A DNA stretch of 64,000 bases, from assembly GCA_000442125.1 (NCBI GenBank), contig KE546970.1, positions 62,001 through 126,000 on the forward strand. The letters run 5' to 3'. Source of the DNA: Opeltia flavorubescens. Lineage: Eukaryota > Ascomycota > Lecanoromycetes > Teloschistales > Teloschistaceae. Positions 46,083-57,777 of this stretch are shown here, in pieces (positions within the stretch are counted from its first letter, which is position 1; each line of letters begins with the position of its first letter). The notes beneath the pieces are model-generated. The model saw only the letters and a list, made by a program, of their open reading frames with translations, had not been told where the DNA came from and ran no database searches. Made by a program: the position numbers and the translations under genes.

Positions 46083-46775
46083 AGACGTGCTAGTGCATGC
46101 AGTGTTTGGGGACGTCGAACGATATCCGTCATGTATGATATTTCCCTTCGATCGGAATCTTAACCGGTGGTATCAGTAACACTTTACCGATTGTCCTCCT
46201 ACCATTGCTGCGTGTAAGATGAAAGTTGTTCGAGTAAGATTCTCCATCCAAAGGGGAAGCTCTCTCCCTCACCTAGCGGCTCATGCTCCCAAGCCTCCTA
46301 TGCCAGTACTACCCTCACCCTACCTCCCCTCTCCTTCAAAACTTCACTCATCCTCCAAAAACCCACCATGAAAAACAACTTCAACTTTCTACCTTCCGTA
46401 ATCACAAATTCAGGTTTACAGAGAGATACTATCCAAGGCGAACGAGTCAAGATAATGCCGGCAGGCAGGCATGCCCAGCTCTTCTCATGATAAATGTCCA
46501 TCACCTAATCAAAGAAGGGATGCAATTCAGGAGATGTATCATAATAAACCTTCTATAATCTTAACAAAAGATGAAAAAAAAAAAAGATATTCATCATGCA
46601 TCTAATTTATTTCTCTAGATTCTTGCCGAGATACACTCAATCGTTCTATGCACAATCCCCCCCTTCCCAATCCAACCCCAATGCCCATCCATCCCCCCTC
46701 TCTCCCTTATCCCCTTTTCCTCCTCCCACCCCCTCCTCCCACCCCCTCCTCCCCCCTCAACCTTCCCAACCCCAC
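46083..46775. other. Intergenic, about 690 bases, pyrimidine-rich
   Basis: 3' flanks of two convergent genes. A poly-A run lies near 46570-46584. Repeated CCCCCTCCTCCCA units lie at about 46725-46755. Confidence 0.5.
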
Positions 46776-48207
46776 TCATCCCTCACTCTGAATCAACACC
46801 TTAATAGCCCCCGTCTTCGCACTACTCGCACTAGTCTCAAACGCCTTAACCGCATCCTCCAAGCTAAAACGATGCGTAACGAGACGTTTCATATCCAAAA
46901 CTCCACTTTGGACAAGCCGAATAGCTCTCGGCCAGGTGTTGGAATAACGGTATTGGAATTGGAGGTCTATTTCCTGGGTGCTGAGGCGCATGAAGGGGAT
47001 CTGGATGTCGGGTTTGCCGACGCCGATGACGAAGACTTTGCCGCCGAATTTGACGGAGTAGATCTACGTATTTTGATGAGGGTGATTAGTCGGGGGTTCT
47101 CTCTTTCGGGAGGGAGGGAAGAAGTATTGGGTGAGATAAGAAGGCTTGGGAGGAAGGTATGGGAGAGGCAATGGCCTAGGTTGTAGGAAAAGAGGTATCA
47201 ACTTACAGCTGCCGCAATGGAAGATTCCACGCCCGAGCACTCCAGTGCGACCGCGAGAGGACCACCCGCAAGCTCCGTAATCCGGGCCCCAGCATCCTCC
47301 ATAGAAACACCAGGTTCAACCTTGACAGTCCTCACCCTCGGGCAAATCTCCTTAGCGACATCCAGTCGCTTCTGATCAATGTCCGTAATGACGATTGGCT
47401 CAGCCCCAGCAGCAGCGCAACCCAATAACGTCATTAGACCAATGGGACCAGCTCCGCAGATAAGCACAGGATCACCAAGAGCAATCTTAGCCCTCTCCAT
47501 GCCGGCTAAACTGACGCTCAATGGCTCCAACATAGCCCCATCCTCATAGCTCATGTCACCGATCTTGTGGCACCATATGGCAGAGTGATTGACGTAACGA
47601 CGAAGGAGGCCATCAACGGGAGGAGTCGACATGAAGCGCATCTCGAGACAGCCATTGTAGCGTCCCGTCAGGCAAGGTTCGCACTTATTGCAGATGGAGG
47701 AAGGTTCCACGGCGACTCGGTCTCCGACGCTGAGAGATTTGACAGAGGGATGCACAGCAATGATCTCCCCAGCGGATTCGTGGCCTAGGATATGATCATG
47801 CTCGACAACCATAGGCCCGATACGGCCATGACGCCAGAAGTGGATATCCGAGCTTCACGACTATTAGCCTATCTGTGTGATAAACTCCCCAGCTCAAAGA
47901 ATCGGTCTACGTACCCACAAATGCCAGTACTCTTAATTGCAATTGTCACCTCGCCCTCCTTCAATGCTTGTCCGGTCTTGACGTCCTCGACACTAGGACC
48001 GCTTTCCTTGACCCACAGATCATGGGCAGGGTTGCAGTAGACACCAATGTTCTCTTTCTGGGCTGATGGCATAGCCGTTGGGGTTGCCAGACGCCGCACT
48101 GGTTGATAAATCCATGCTGGAGATGTGGACACGGCAGCTGTCTTTCTCAGGTGAGGGGAACATGACTGGCGGAACAGCGAACGAACAGCTGGCGAGACTC
48201 GAGACAT
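46776..48207 (-). CDS. ladA: L-arabinitol 4-dehydrogenase (zinc-dependent MDR family)
   Basis: Three exons close in phase: 48207-47915, 47852-47207 and 47063-46776. The introns are 62 and 143 bases, and the product is 408 residues. From residue 46 ([20 protein letters not shown]) the protein aligns by eye along its length with fungal L-arabinitol 4-dehydrogenases. Landmarks are [18 protein letters not shown] with the catalytic-zinc Cys, [17 protein letters not shown], the structural-zinc cluster [48 protein letters not shown], the Rossmann loop GAGPIGLM with D downstream in VITDIDQKR, and [28 protein letters not shown]. The enzyme oxidises L-arabinitol to L-xylulose with NAD+ in L-arabinose catabolism. 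Sorbitol and xylitol dehydrogenases are close paralogues. An Arg-rich 45-residue N-terminal extension without acidic residues looks like a mitochondrial presequence and is unusual for this cytosolic enzyme. Confidence 0.88.
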
Positions 48208-48889
48208 GAGAGCGAAGTGCGACGGAGAGGATCGATTCTTGATTGAGGAGGTAGGAGTGAGGGTCTGCTTTGCCTAGCAATCGAGAAGCTCAGTGAAGGT
48301 GAAGGTACGTCCAGGACGACAACGGAACAGGCATATCGAATATCGACCATGCAAGCGGGCGATTCACTATGCGCAGCAGCATATTGGCGTGTGGATGGTG
48401 GGGTAGACCCTAAGCTGGCCAAGCTCTTCTTCCAAGCGCGGATTGAGAGTGCTGTGTAGCGGTGTTCGATGGTCTGGTAGCTTGAAAGTATCTTGCGTGC
48501 ATTATGCCGTTGCAGGCGCGCCAATTGATGCAGAGCGTGGGGTAGCTTGCTTTGCGTGGAGGAAGAAGGTGGGTGTTGGTGGGGATAGAGTAAAGGAAAG
48601 CGGGACTAGACCCTTGTCACGTGCTATGTCTGCATTCTCGGCATATTACTTTTCTCTCAGGAGTATTAGATCAGATCATAGGATCTCGGTGCATAGAGAA
48701 ATCAGGAAGGCATGTTGATAGAAAGAACCTTAAGCCTGCCAAGCAGTGATTCCAATACCCACGATTTTCCTTCCCTGGAATTCCATGATTTTCGTGGATT
48801 CGGGAGAAACCCTCCGCTCCAACTCTCAACGCGGTTGTCACGAGAAGATTTCTGATGTATTAATCATACATATATTTGAGAGACGGTGA
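48208..48889. other. Intergenic, about 680 bases
   Basis: Promoter side of the dehydrogenase gene and 3' flank of the CorA-like gene. No confident regulatory site is called. Confidence 0.45.
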
Positions 48890-50827
48890 TCACCGTCCCT
48901 CCTTAGGTACTACTTGAAGGTACCTGTATGCATCTTCAGATACCCCATCATTATACTTTGCTGGGGTCTTCCAAAGAGACCATCTTGTGGTTCCCAGTGA
49001 TGTTTTCCTTCTTGGAATGATCTGCCGGCCAAAATTGATAATTGCACCTGAGAACCTTACAGCGATCAATGCAATCAGCGTCACCGGTACTGCAACCGTG
49101 AAATATATCCAGAAAGTCTGGCGAAGCTTTGTGATGTCCTCCGTCATACTGAAGAAACTGGACACGAATGAAAGCGGCACAAAGGTGACCGCCAGGTATG
49201 TAAGGCGAGCTATACCGCGATCTTGTTGTAGTGATTTCTTGCTCTCATCAATCGACATGACTGCAGTCACGACTGACATGATCCTTTCCGCTCGTTCATG
49301 AAGATCACCGACTTCGGATAGCAATGCTCCAAAATCTTTCTCAAGCGAAGACAACGAGTTCATGGTGGCGCCAGGAAATCCCTGACGGCGGATGACCTTG
49401 TTCAACGCTTCCCTAAGGAGTGCCTTGTAAAGTGGAAACCGTCTTCGCCAGGCATGGATTTTGTCCAATGTGGTGGATAAATCTTCATATCGAAGTCTCA
49501 AGTACGGATCCTCGATCTCCCATTCCAGTTGCGATAATCGAGTGTTCGCGTATCGAATCAGTACAAGCCATTCCGAACAAACAATGCACAGGGGTTTATG
49601 GAACAAGACCCTCGGATCATGGGCTATGGATTGAACCTCCTCGGTCGACATCTGTTCAAGCAAATAAACGACCTTTTCGAAAGTTGACCCTATGGCAGGG
49701 CTCTGAAGGGTATCATCCCCCATCGGTGGGCATGGAATAGGATTGTTGTAACCTCCCCAAAGTGGAAATCCTTCGGTAATCGAAGGATCTACAAGGAGAA
49801 TTGCATTGAATGGACCTGTGTGTCCATGTTCCTGCGGCTGTGCCCAGAATGACATTTTGCTTCGTACCGTCCCTACCCCAGAGCCTGGGGTATCGATTCC
49901 GGCGATCCAATTTCCGTTTTGATCAACCCGTCGAAGGACGTTGAAGCCTCCGGCCTCGCGTCTAGCTCGGCCAATGCTTTTTCGGTCTCTGAAATATCTA
50001 GTATGGGCAAAACGCGCGTGAAGGAACGATTGAGTTCGGGAAACGATATCCATCTCAGGTATCTCTGTCCACGGATCGCGTGTGTTATACCAGCTGTAAT
50101 CTGAGATGAAGCCGCGGAAAAACATTGGGTCGACACCGAGGTGTACGCCCAGTGTCTCAATCACATCCCGGGAAAGGTCCTCAACAATGAAGAGGCGGGC
50201 AATCACGTCTTTGTCACTTGATAGATTACAGAGTAAACACATCAGATGTTCAGTTGAGTTGATCTTAAATTTTCTGTTCAAACCGGTGCAAAATTCGAGC
50301 ATCGTGATATCGACCCTCGTCGCTCGTTCGTGTGTATCCTCCTTAGTCAAGAATTTCCATTTGGGAGGTGCAGTCGTAACGCGCATCCAATCTGCCAGAT
50401 ATCGTAATTGCGGCCAGCCATTATCGCTTAGTGCATCGATATAATCGCGGTAAGGAGTAGGAGTAGTATCGCATGTATTAGGACCGCGCAGAAAATGAAG
50501 ACGCACTTGGCTCTCTTCATACACGTCACCAATGTAGTATGGGTCCCCTGTTTCGTATGTATGAGGCAGCATCATAGACTTCGGAGTGCCTCGTTCGGAT
50601 CGTGGAGTGTTCTTGATGTACCATCTAGATCTTTTTACTGAGTGACTTTTTGGTTCATTGTTACCATCAGTTTCACGAGAGTATCCTCTGTCTTCGGACC
50701 TCTGAACTCTTCGCTCATGGCTTCCATTTCTGTCTGGACGCTCAAATTGGGGTTTAATCCTCTGCTTCTTTGGCTCCGAGCGCCCCTCAGTGCTGTCAAA
50801 GGACGGACCCCGTTCAACTCCAGCCAT
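48890..50827 (-). CDS. CorA-like membrane protein lacking the canonical GMN triplet
   Basis: A single exon of 645 residues. The first ATG is at 50827; the open frame extends upstream only from a TTG. The N-terminal about 90 residues are Arg/Ser/Glu-rich and probably disordered. The central region is soluble, with RLHFLRGPNTCDTTPTPYRDYIDALSDNGWPQL and WYNTRDPWTEIPEMDIVSRTQ-like blocks. A coiled-coil stretch follows (LEKDFGALLSEVGDLHERAERIM). The C-terminus has the CorA-type pair of helices: GIARLTYLAVTFVPLSFVSSFFSMTED and FWIYFTVAVPVTLIALIAVRF. CorA Mg2+ channels carry GMN after the first helix, whereas here the position reads FSM. Transport competence is therefore doubtful. Many fungal homologues of this architecture are annotated only as hypothetical. 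Confidence 0.75.
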   Translation of the reverse strand: MAGVERGPSFDSTEGRSEPKKQRIKPQFERPDRNGSHERRVQRSEDRGYSRETDGNNEPKSHSVKRSRWYIKNTPRSERGTPKSMMLPHTYETGDPYYIGDVYEESQVRLHFLRGPNTCDTTPTPYRDYIDALSDNGWPQLRYLADWMRVTTAPPKWKFLTKEDTHERATRVDITMLEFCTGLNRKFKINSTEHLMCLLCNLSSDKDVIARLFIVEDLSRDVIETLGVHLGVDPMFFRGFISDYSWYNTRDPWTEIPEMDIVSRTQSFLHARFAHTRYFRDRKSIGRARREAGGFNVLRRVDQNGNWIAGIDTPGSGVGTVRSKMSFWAQPQEHGHTGPFNAILLVDPSITEGFPLWGGYNNPIPCPPMGDDTLQSPAIGSTFEKVVYLLEQMSTEEVQSIAHDPRVLFHKPLCIVCSEWLVLIRYANTRLSQLEWEIEDPYLRLRYEDLSTTLDKIHAWRRRFPLYKALLREALNKVIRRQGFPGATMNSLSSLEKDFGALLSEVGDLHERAERIMSVVTAVMSIDESKKSLQQDRGIARLTYLAVTFVPLSFVSSFFSMTEDITKLRQTFWIYFTVAVPVTLIALIAVRFSGAIINFGRQIIPRRKTSLGTTRWSLWKTPAKYNDGVSEDAYRYLQVVPKEGR

Positions 50828-51971
50828 GCTCCTCAGGTCATCCTTTTGCAAGTCAGCTCCCGATACTAGCTACAAAGGGCCGGCGAATTGCTCAATGGGC
50901 CTTTGCAAGGCCGATTCTTGTTCGAAAGTGATCGTAATATGTACAAGAGATTGAATCTATTGATTCCAGCGGCAGTGATCAAGGTATCTATTAGGGCATA
51001 GACGATTGTACAACCTCAGCAAAAATGATATTTCTCTCGACAATCTAATGAAGTCCGATGGCCACCCAAAATCAATCAACGACACTGTGCAAGCTCTTCT
51101 GCTTCAGACTGAGTGGATCGAATTTCTAGGATGATCCAGAACAAAGGGGACTAGTACCGATCATGGCCAAACCACTAGAGGGACAGGGATATTGCGAGCA
51201 GTGGATTTATCGTGGTGTCGATTGGAAATCACAATACTCAAGAATGGTCTAGTGTGGTTTAGCATTCTCGAGCAGGTACTCTGCAGCTTGATTTTGATGG
51301 ACCTAGGCTGTATAATCAGCATGTGCTTAAGCACAAATGTTACGGCTATGGTGGAGGATCATCTAGGGTGTGTAGACAATCTTGAGGGGGTGCAAGTAAT
51401 CCAAGGCTGCTTAATCGAGGGGGTGGCACGGTTTTCGCCAGCTCTCGGTCAGAACATATGCATGTCGTGGCTTACATATGAGGCAGCAAGAAGCGATCTA
51501 TGAGCAATCAGAGTGGCAGGCAGAACACCCCTTTGGTCAGTGGTATATAACATTTCATGTAAATGTACCCAACAAAGCTGCGAAAAGCTGAGATGGGACA
51601 CCACATACACCTTGAAATCCATTCATGTCTCAGAAGCAGATTTCAATGACTAACAACGTGGCAAGCTAAGAGAATGCCAGAGACTTCTATGCTACCTTCT
51701 GCACGTCATCTTAAGGTGAATTCGCTGGCTGACTCGGATCGCCTAGCAGGGAAAACTCAGCCTCAACAAGTGACCCCTCGGGCCCCTCTACGAAGCTGCA
51801 AGCACGGAATTACACTGTTACATTCTTTAGCCTTTGGCGCCAATCATCATCAATCATGACTCTTCTACCTCCTTCACACTTCTCTCGTCCTCTTTTGCAA
51901 CTATCATCCTCACAGGTCACCGAAGGCCTTCGAGATGGCCGACTTCAGGTAGGCCTTACCCTTACCCCACC
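50828..51971. other. Intergenic, about 1.1 kb
   Basis: Shared upstream region of two divergent genes. No gene found. A CT-rich leader lies just before 51972. Confidence 0.5.
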
Positions 51972-53774
51972 ATGGCAATAGCAGATTTCACTGACTTGAG
52001 CAGCATTGTAGCAGCCATTCTTGGAATCGCAGGGGCAGGCTTCCGCCTCTCTCTCGTACTCAATGCCGTCGGTGTCAAGATGGCAACCGCTGACGTCGAA
52101 ATTCAAAATATCGCTCGAGCCATTTCAAACTATGCCTTCACCCTCAAGCAGCTCGCCCTCACTCTCGAATCAGCCAAGTCCATCGCGACTCAAAGCGCTA
52201 TGGAGACTGCCAAGCAGATTGCGGATCAAAGTCAACTCATCTTCGACGACATCAAAGAGATGGCCGACCTCGACCAGCATAAGGACGAACACGGCAATTT
52301 GCGGTCTATCGCCATCAATGAGAGGGTCAAATGGTGCTTCAAGAAACAAAGATTGCAGTACTTGCTGGGTCAGCTGGAGTCGATGAAGCTAAGCTTATCT
52401 CTCATGCTACAAGTTTTACAGTTTGCCAGGCTCGTTGAGAACATGCGGTAAGCTGAACGCCAGTCCTTAATTTGTCTTTCCTCCGTACTGACACTCTCTG
52501 TTTCTAGGGAGGATCCTTCAAAGCGCCTAGACGATCAAGCAACACTACAGGAGCGGGCCGAAATACAGAATATGGTGGTTGTACGACACTGGTCTTTTGT
52601 TGAACTACGACGGCTGTACAACATGGCGGAGCGCGAGGACGAAGAAAGAAGAGACCAACAGCGATATGATCTACCACCTCCGCGCTTCGATGGCATTGGT
52701 CATACCCTACCTGACCCACGTTTACAAATTGAAGGGCCAAAGAACGAAGACGACCTCAACAAAGCACTGGTCAAATACTCAGAGAAGCCCCTCCATGACC
52801 TGGATGAATCCTTGAACAGATGTATGTACCGGCCTAATCGCCTTCTGCATGCACCCAGAAACGACATCGTGGATATGCTTTTGGATGAGTGGACACGTGT
52901 GAATGGGACACCAACCAAGAAGAAACGTAGAAACCATAAGTACCGACCCAAGTATGAGACAGATTCAGAGGATTCAGACATCGACTTCGAACGGTCGCGA
53001 GATATTGGAGGAAGATACATCGGTGCACCACCTCGGAAGTCCAGGAATGTCCATTTTGAGCGTGCTCGCGTCGAGAGCGGATCGGAGGAATCAGATCATT
53101 CCAAGCCGCGCCATCGGCCACCACGACATGCTATCCTAGACTCGGATTCTGTCTCAACATCTACCACCGATTCAGATTCGGAGTCGCCTGCACCAAGATT
53201 ACCGAGACGGTACAGCGAGAGCGGCAAAGGAAGACCTGCGATGCAAGAGGTTGGAGATCGAAACCGACGGCCATATACTTCAGGCGGTAGTCCAAGACCC
53301 GACGCCCGGAATGGAACTCAAGGCTCTCAATCCGCCCGTCCGTCAATAGTAAACCACAGCTCGTCATGGACAAGTCAACAGGTCCCTCCAGGCCCGGCAG
53401 GGCTGAGACCACCAGGCCCATACAATGTACCTACAGGGCCTATGAGGATGCCCTCCAACGGGCCTTTCGTCGGAATACCACAGTCACAACCACCGGCTGC
53501 TGGCTTAATACCCGTCAGTCCAAGCACAAGTCCGAATACTCAGCGGATGTACTATCCGCCTCCGCCCCAAGGACCTCCTCCTGGACAATACCAGCAACCT
53601 CCTAGTCACTCGCATCACAGAAGCTCAAAAAAGAGGAACGGAATGAATGGAAAGGGGAGCGGAGATAAACATACTTTCAAGGAGAACGCGAAGAGGGATG
53701 TAAAGAGAGGGTTGATTGGAGCTGGAGCTCTGGCGGGAATTATGGATATCATCGAAGGTTTGGGAGCTATTTAG
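51972..53774 (+). CDS. HeLo-like N-terminal domain protein with a Pro-rich middle and Gly-rich C-terminus
   Basis: Two exons, 51972-52447 and 52508-53774, are separated by a 60-base intron and give 580 residues. Residues 1-160 are helical: a hydrophobic first helix (DLSSIVAAILGIAGAGFRLSLVLNAVG) is followed by long amphipathic helices. This is the pattern of the fungal N-terminal domains (HeLo-like/NACHT-associated) found in front of STAND receptors. No NACHT or repeat domain follows. Instead there is a charged, SR- and DSD-rich stretch and a Pro/Gly/Gln-rich linker (PPGPAGLRPPGPYNVPTGP). The protein ends with a basic segment and a Gly/Ala/Ile-rich tail, KRGLIGAGALAGIMDIIEGL. HeLo-type domains can insert in membranes and kill the cell, but the assignment here rests on pattern only. 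A scaffold function is equally possible. Confidence 0.65.
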
Positions 53775-54491
53775 ACTTGATGATTGTACCGAGCACGACG
53801 AATGGTGTGATGATCTTACAGCTGTATGATGATATGATTTATGTAGGTGGCTTTTTGATATTAGACTGCTCCCGAGACATTTCCGCTTTCCGTTTTGGTG
53901 GTAACACTTTGATCGTGTGATCTGCATCGATCTCGATGTCCAATTCCTGGACCGCTCGCAGCACCTGGACATTCGGAACCATTTGGTTATCCTTCCCTTT
54001 TCGTCCTCTGTCTAACAGCATCTTTCCATCCGGTGAATCAACGTTAGCCTTGACTATCCTCCGCCGGCCTAGTTTGGCGTTATTTACATTTTCTTACCTT
54101 CAGTCAATGTCAACATGCCGTTTGCCAGTCATTCGTCTTCCTCTTCTCTTGACATTGCAGCTACACTCTTTGCTCATGGCTCGGTGAAGTTCTGCGATGC
54201 CATTATGCTCGCTCTCCGACGATTGCCTAGTTTCCAACGACCACCAATCCTTCACAAGATAAATTGACGGTGGTGATCGAAAGTAAGCTCCTCCCAGCCC
54301 ACCCGCTCAACAAGGCAAGCTGACTTTCCAGGCTCTGAAGGTTTTGTCGGAGTTGTCGTCAAGTTTCACATCAAGATGGTAGTTTAGGCACAGTCATCCC
54401 AGATTGATCACCTGTATGAGTTTCAACCAAAGGTACCTCCCCCCGTGCAACGCCGAATGCATATCCGTACAGCCTGCTGACCGCAGACCAG
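53775..54491. other. Intergenic, about 720 bases
   Basis: No gene called. A minus-strand frame at 53839-54021 (60 residues) lacks motifs and overlaps the likely terminator region of the upstream gene. Confidence 0.4.
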
Positions 54492-56492
54492 ATGAATCGA
54501 CAAGCAGTCATCACACTTGAAGGAGATGAACTAGTCATCGACCTACCAAACGCCGTCTTTCGAATTCTCGTTCCGCCCACCATCTCAGTATACGGCCCTC
54601 GCGGCTTTCCTCGACGTGTGGATCTTGACAGCTATGGAGGTAGAGTCACAATCGAGGATGAAGTCTGGGGGGAATTCATTTCGTATCAGGAGAAAGGCGA
54701 TGGCAACCCGGAAACCTTGCAGGAAGCAGCTGAGATATCAGAGACGAGAGGATATGCAAGAAGTACTTTCGAGAATGACTATGGAATGGCTGGGCCAGCG
54801 TGTACAGATACCCCTGCTCGAGGGCGTTCGCCAATATCTCGAGCGAAGAAAAATGGCACGGCAACGCAGCTACGAAGGAAGGCACAGCGCACAAAGTCCC
54901 AAGACGCACTTTTTACGCCGGAATACTCCCCACAACATACTTTTAACGAGGCAAAACCGAGGAACACATTCACATCAGCACCGCAATCATACCGACATGG
55001 ACCACCAGAAGTTCCTATTATGAACATCAGCCTTAAGGCAATGACCGCCCGTGATCGTTACCGCACGCCGACTCCAGAACAGGGCAGCAGCATTTCCAAT
55101 ACACCGGCTAGCCGATCCAGTGACCGCCAAGTCAAAGATCTGGGAAGGATCGATCCGAAAAGATGGACCCGGTCTAGCGTGGTTGAGAAAAGAAGACGTA
55201 TGTCTGGATCGGAATCTAGAACTGCATTGTTTCGTTTCAACAGTCACAACCGTATATATGGGACCCAGCCACTCGATGTGAAATATAAAGGCACCGCTGG
55301 ATTGGTTCAAAGCACTGTTGGGAGCGTATCCGACGCCAACGAGACTTCAATCGACAACGACACTGCAAGTACCGAACCCAATGAAGAACTTTCGCCAGCA
55401 AGAGTAAAGTCTAAAAAGCATGCGAGTGAAGACACCAGAGCCCGAACACCGTTGNACATCATCAGGAACGGCCGTCAGAATGACGGCAAGCGCACCAGTA
55501 GCAAGAAGCTGGCACCTCTTACTCCTAAGCTGTCAGCAATGAGCAGAGACAACGAAGTCGAGACATCTCCTACCTGCACCGCTTGGGTCATCGAAAAATG
55601 TGATCGACTCAAGCGCCGCAAAGAGATTACGGCTCCTCGGAAACCAAAGTACCACGGCACTGCAAAAATCGACTCGAACATCGCAAACCGTGAAGCCAAG
55701 CACCGCAAGAGTGAATGCGCTGATCCCAAGACATCGACTGTCACTCTAAAGAATAGCAGTCGGAAGGATGATCAGTGCAAGGAACCAGAGTTGAAGCCGC
55801 TTCCTCTCGTAAGTGCAAAGGAGAACACCCCTAAGAAATCGCAAGGGAATACCACCGAGAATCAACGCCAGAATTCAAAGCCCGCTTCAAGCATAACGAT
55901 CGATGTGCCATCAGCTTCCAGGCGCCCTCAAATTCAGGTTCAGGACGATCGCAACGAGAGGTCAGCTCCAAGCCCCCACGCAGCCAGAAAGGAAAATAAA
56001 CGCCCGGCCACTTCTCCTATCACTAAAGAACATCCTTCTTCGTGTACTTTACAGCTCAAGCCTACAAACTCCACAGCCAGTGACACATCACCCTCTGCAA
56101 AGCACCCCAAACATCATAGAAAGGAGAATCATTACACAAACCCAATATGCATCGGAACAATGACCTTCGATGCGAGCGCAACCCACGCTCCACCTCCTCT
56201 TCCATCCCCTCTCAAGGCACTCCTCTCCCCCACAAAAGAGCACCACCTAAAAACCAGCCAGATCCCAACCCCCCTGCCTATCACAAGGCAGCCACAATAC
56301 CCTACGCATTCAGATCGCTCAAACGAGAAACCCACATGCACTACTATTCAAGTGAACATGAATGGGAATCAAGATGGAAAGCAAAGCTCTGTTCCAACTC
56401 CTTCTCCGACGAAACAACGTATTCCCACGGGTCCCAAGAATCCACCCACCGGCCCCAAGAATCCAGGCGTGTGGTACACTAGGCCTCGCTGA
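54492..56492 (+). CDS. Large disordered hypothetical protein, 666 residues
   Basis: A single exon from an ATG. The first about 60 residues look folded (RQAVITLEGDELVIDLPNAVFRILVPPTISVYGPRGFPRRV read as short strands). The rest is Ser, Thr, Pro, Lys and Arg rich with almost no hydrophobic core, and has many SP and TP sites that could be phosphorylated. Basic clusters such as VEKRRRMSG and EKCDRLKRRKE may act as nuclear signals. The end carries a short tandem PTGPKNPPTGPKNPG. One base is undetermined at 55455, leaving one residue unknown. I recognise no family. Chromatin or cytoskeletal association is a guess from composition. Confidence 0.65.
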   Translation: MNRQAVITLEGDELVIDLPNAVFRILVPPTISVYGPRGFPRRVDLDSYGGRVTIEDEVWGEFISYQEKGDGNPETLQEAAEISETRGYARSTFENDYGMAGPACTDTPARGRSPISRAKKNGTATQLRRKAQRTKSQDALFTPEYSPQHTFNEAKPRNTFTSAPQSYRHGPPEVPIMNISLKAMTARDRYRTPTPEQGSSISNTPASRSSDRQVKDLGRIDPKRWTRSSVVEKRRRMSGSESRTALFRFNSHNRIYGTQPLDVKYKGTAGLVQSTVGSVSDANETSIDNDTASTEPNEELSPARVKSKKHASEDTRARTPLXIIRNGRQNDGKRTSSKKLAPLTPKLSAMSRDNEVETSPTCTAWVIEKCDRLKRRKEITAPRKPKYHGTAKIDSNIANREAKHRKSECADPKTSTVTLKNSSRKDDQCKEPELKPLPLVSAKENTPKKSQGNTTENQRQNSKPASSITIDVPSASRRPQIQVQDDRNERSAPSPHAARKENKRPATSPITKEHPSSCTLQLKPTNSTASDTSPSAKHPKHHRKENHYTNPICIGTMTFDASATHAPPPLPSPLKALLSPTKEHHLKTSQIPTPLPITRQPQYPTHSDRSNEKPTCTTIQVNMNGNQDGKQSSVPTPSPTKQRIPTGPKNPPTGPKNPGVWYTRPR

Positions 56493-57777
56493 CCGACCGA
56501 CCGTTGAGAGAGTGGCATTAGTACAGCATAGCACAGCAGTATTGAGATACCTGATGTATTGGGACTCCTCTGACACAATTACTTCCTCGAGTTACAGCCT
56601 TCAATAAAGTTATAATAGGAAAGAAGATAAACATCTTTCACCACTATCGCAACAACAGTATCCTCGGTCTCTTTCACACACAGCCCTCCATGGCGCGCCG
56701 CTGGATTGTCTCGCTGAAAATATTCGATGCTGATAATGGCGCTCCGCCTCCGCATCATCATCACCCTCAATCCAATCAGAAAGAAGTTGATGGGATGAAT
56801 GTACATATCCCACTCCCCTATTCTATCTTATTCTCTACAGAATCATGTACATAACATAGAAAACCCCCACTCTATTCTATCCATTCACTTTCCCCCGCTT
56901 CTATGATAATAACAATTTAGTCATAGCCACTCCTAATAAAATACATTCAGCCTTCCCGGCATATCGATACGATTTTTTGGCGATGCTGAAAGATATTGAG
57001 TGGCGGATGAGGGTTAGGGGGTGAGGCGGCTTGAAAACCCGGAATTGCGAGTAGTTAGAAAGAACGTGATTGGTGTACATATGTCTTTTTTCAAATATAA
57101 TCTTCGCAAGAGGGGGAAGGGAGGGAGAATCGGGGGTGATTTATGTTTCAAGTTGGCTTTGTCGGGTGTGTTTGCTGGATAAGCAATGGAATGCTATAAG
57201 TAACGTGGCATACATCATGGCCCAGGCCCGAGGGAAAACTAAGTTCACGAGTACGATAGCAAAAAGCAAAATTAGCAAAAATATGACGGACCAAAAACCG
57301 GTGATTCAACAATGCCGATCCATTTATATTTCTTCTCTCTCTATTAAACATGCGAATTATTAATTCATCCAACCTCGATACGAGAAGATGCCCACTCGAG
57401 ATTTCTAGATATGGGTGGGAGAGAAAAGCCCCTGAACTACGCAAATTCCCCAGCAGGAGGAGGAGGAGGGGTTTCGTAACCATAGTCATTGAGTGAAAGA
57501 AAAGATGTTCAACATTTCATATTTTTCATAATAAAAAACAGATCATGTGCTATCTATGCATCAACATCCCCTCTGACACACAAGACTTTTATTCTTTTCT
57601 CGCTGACAACAACCCCAATGAATTTCTCCAAACCGAACAATGTCGCTAAAAGCTCAACCCTCTCAAACCTCCATTCCATCATACAATCTTTCGCTTCCTC
57701 CCGCAACACGTATATAAATCGAAGCAAATAAACAGTTTGATCTCCCAAACGACCAAAAACGTATATCCCCCTCCCCA
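56493..57777. other. Intergenic, about 1.3 kb
   Basis: 3' flanks of two convergent genes. AT-rich stretches and a GGAGGAGGAGGAGG tract near 57456 are present. No gene recognised. Confidence 0.5.
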
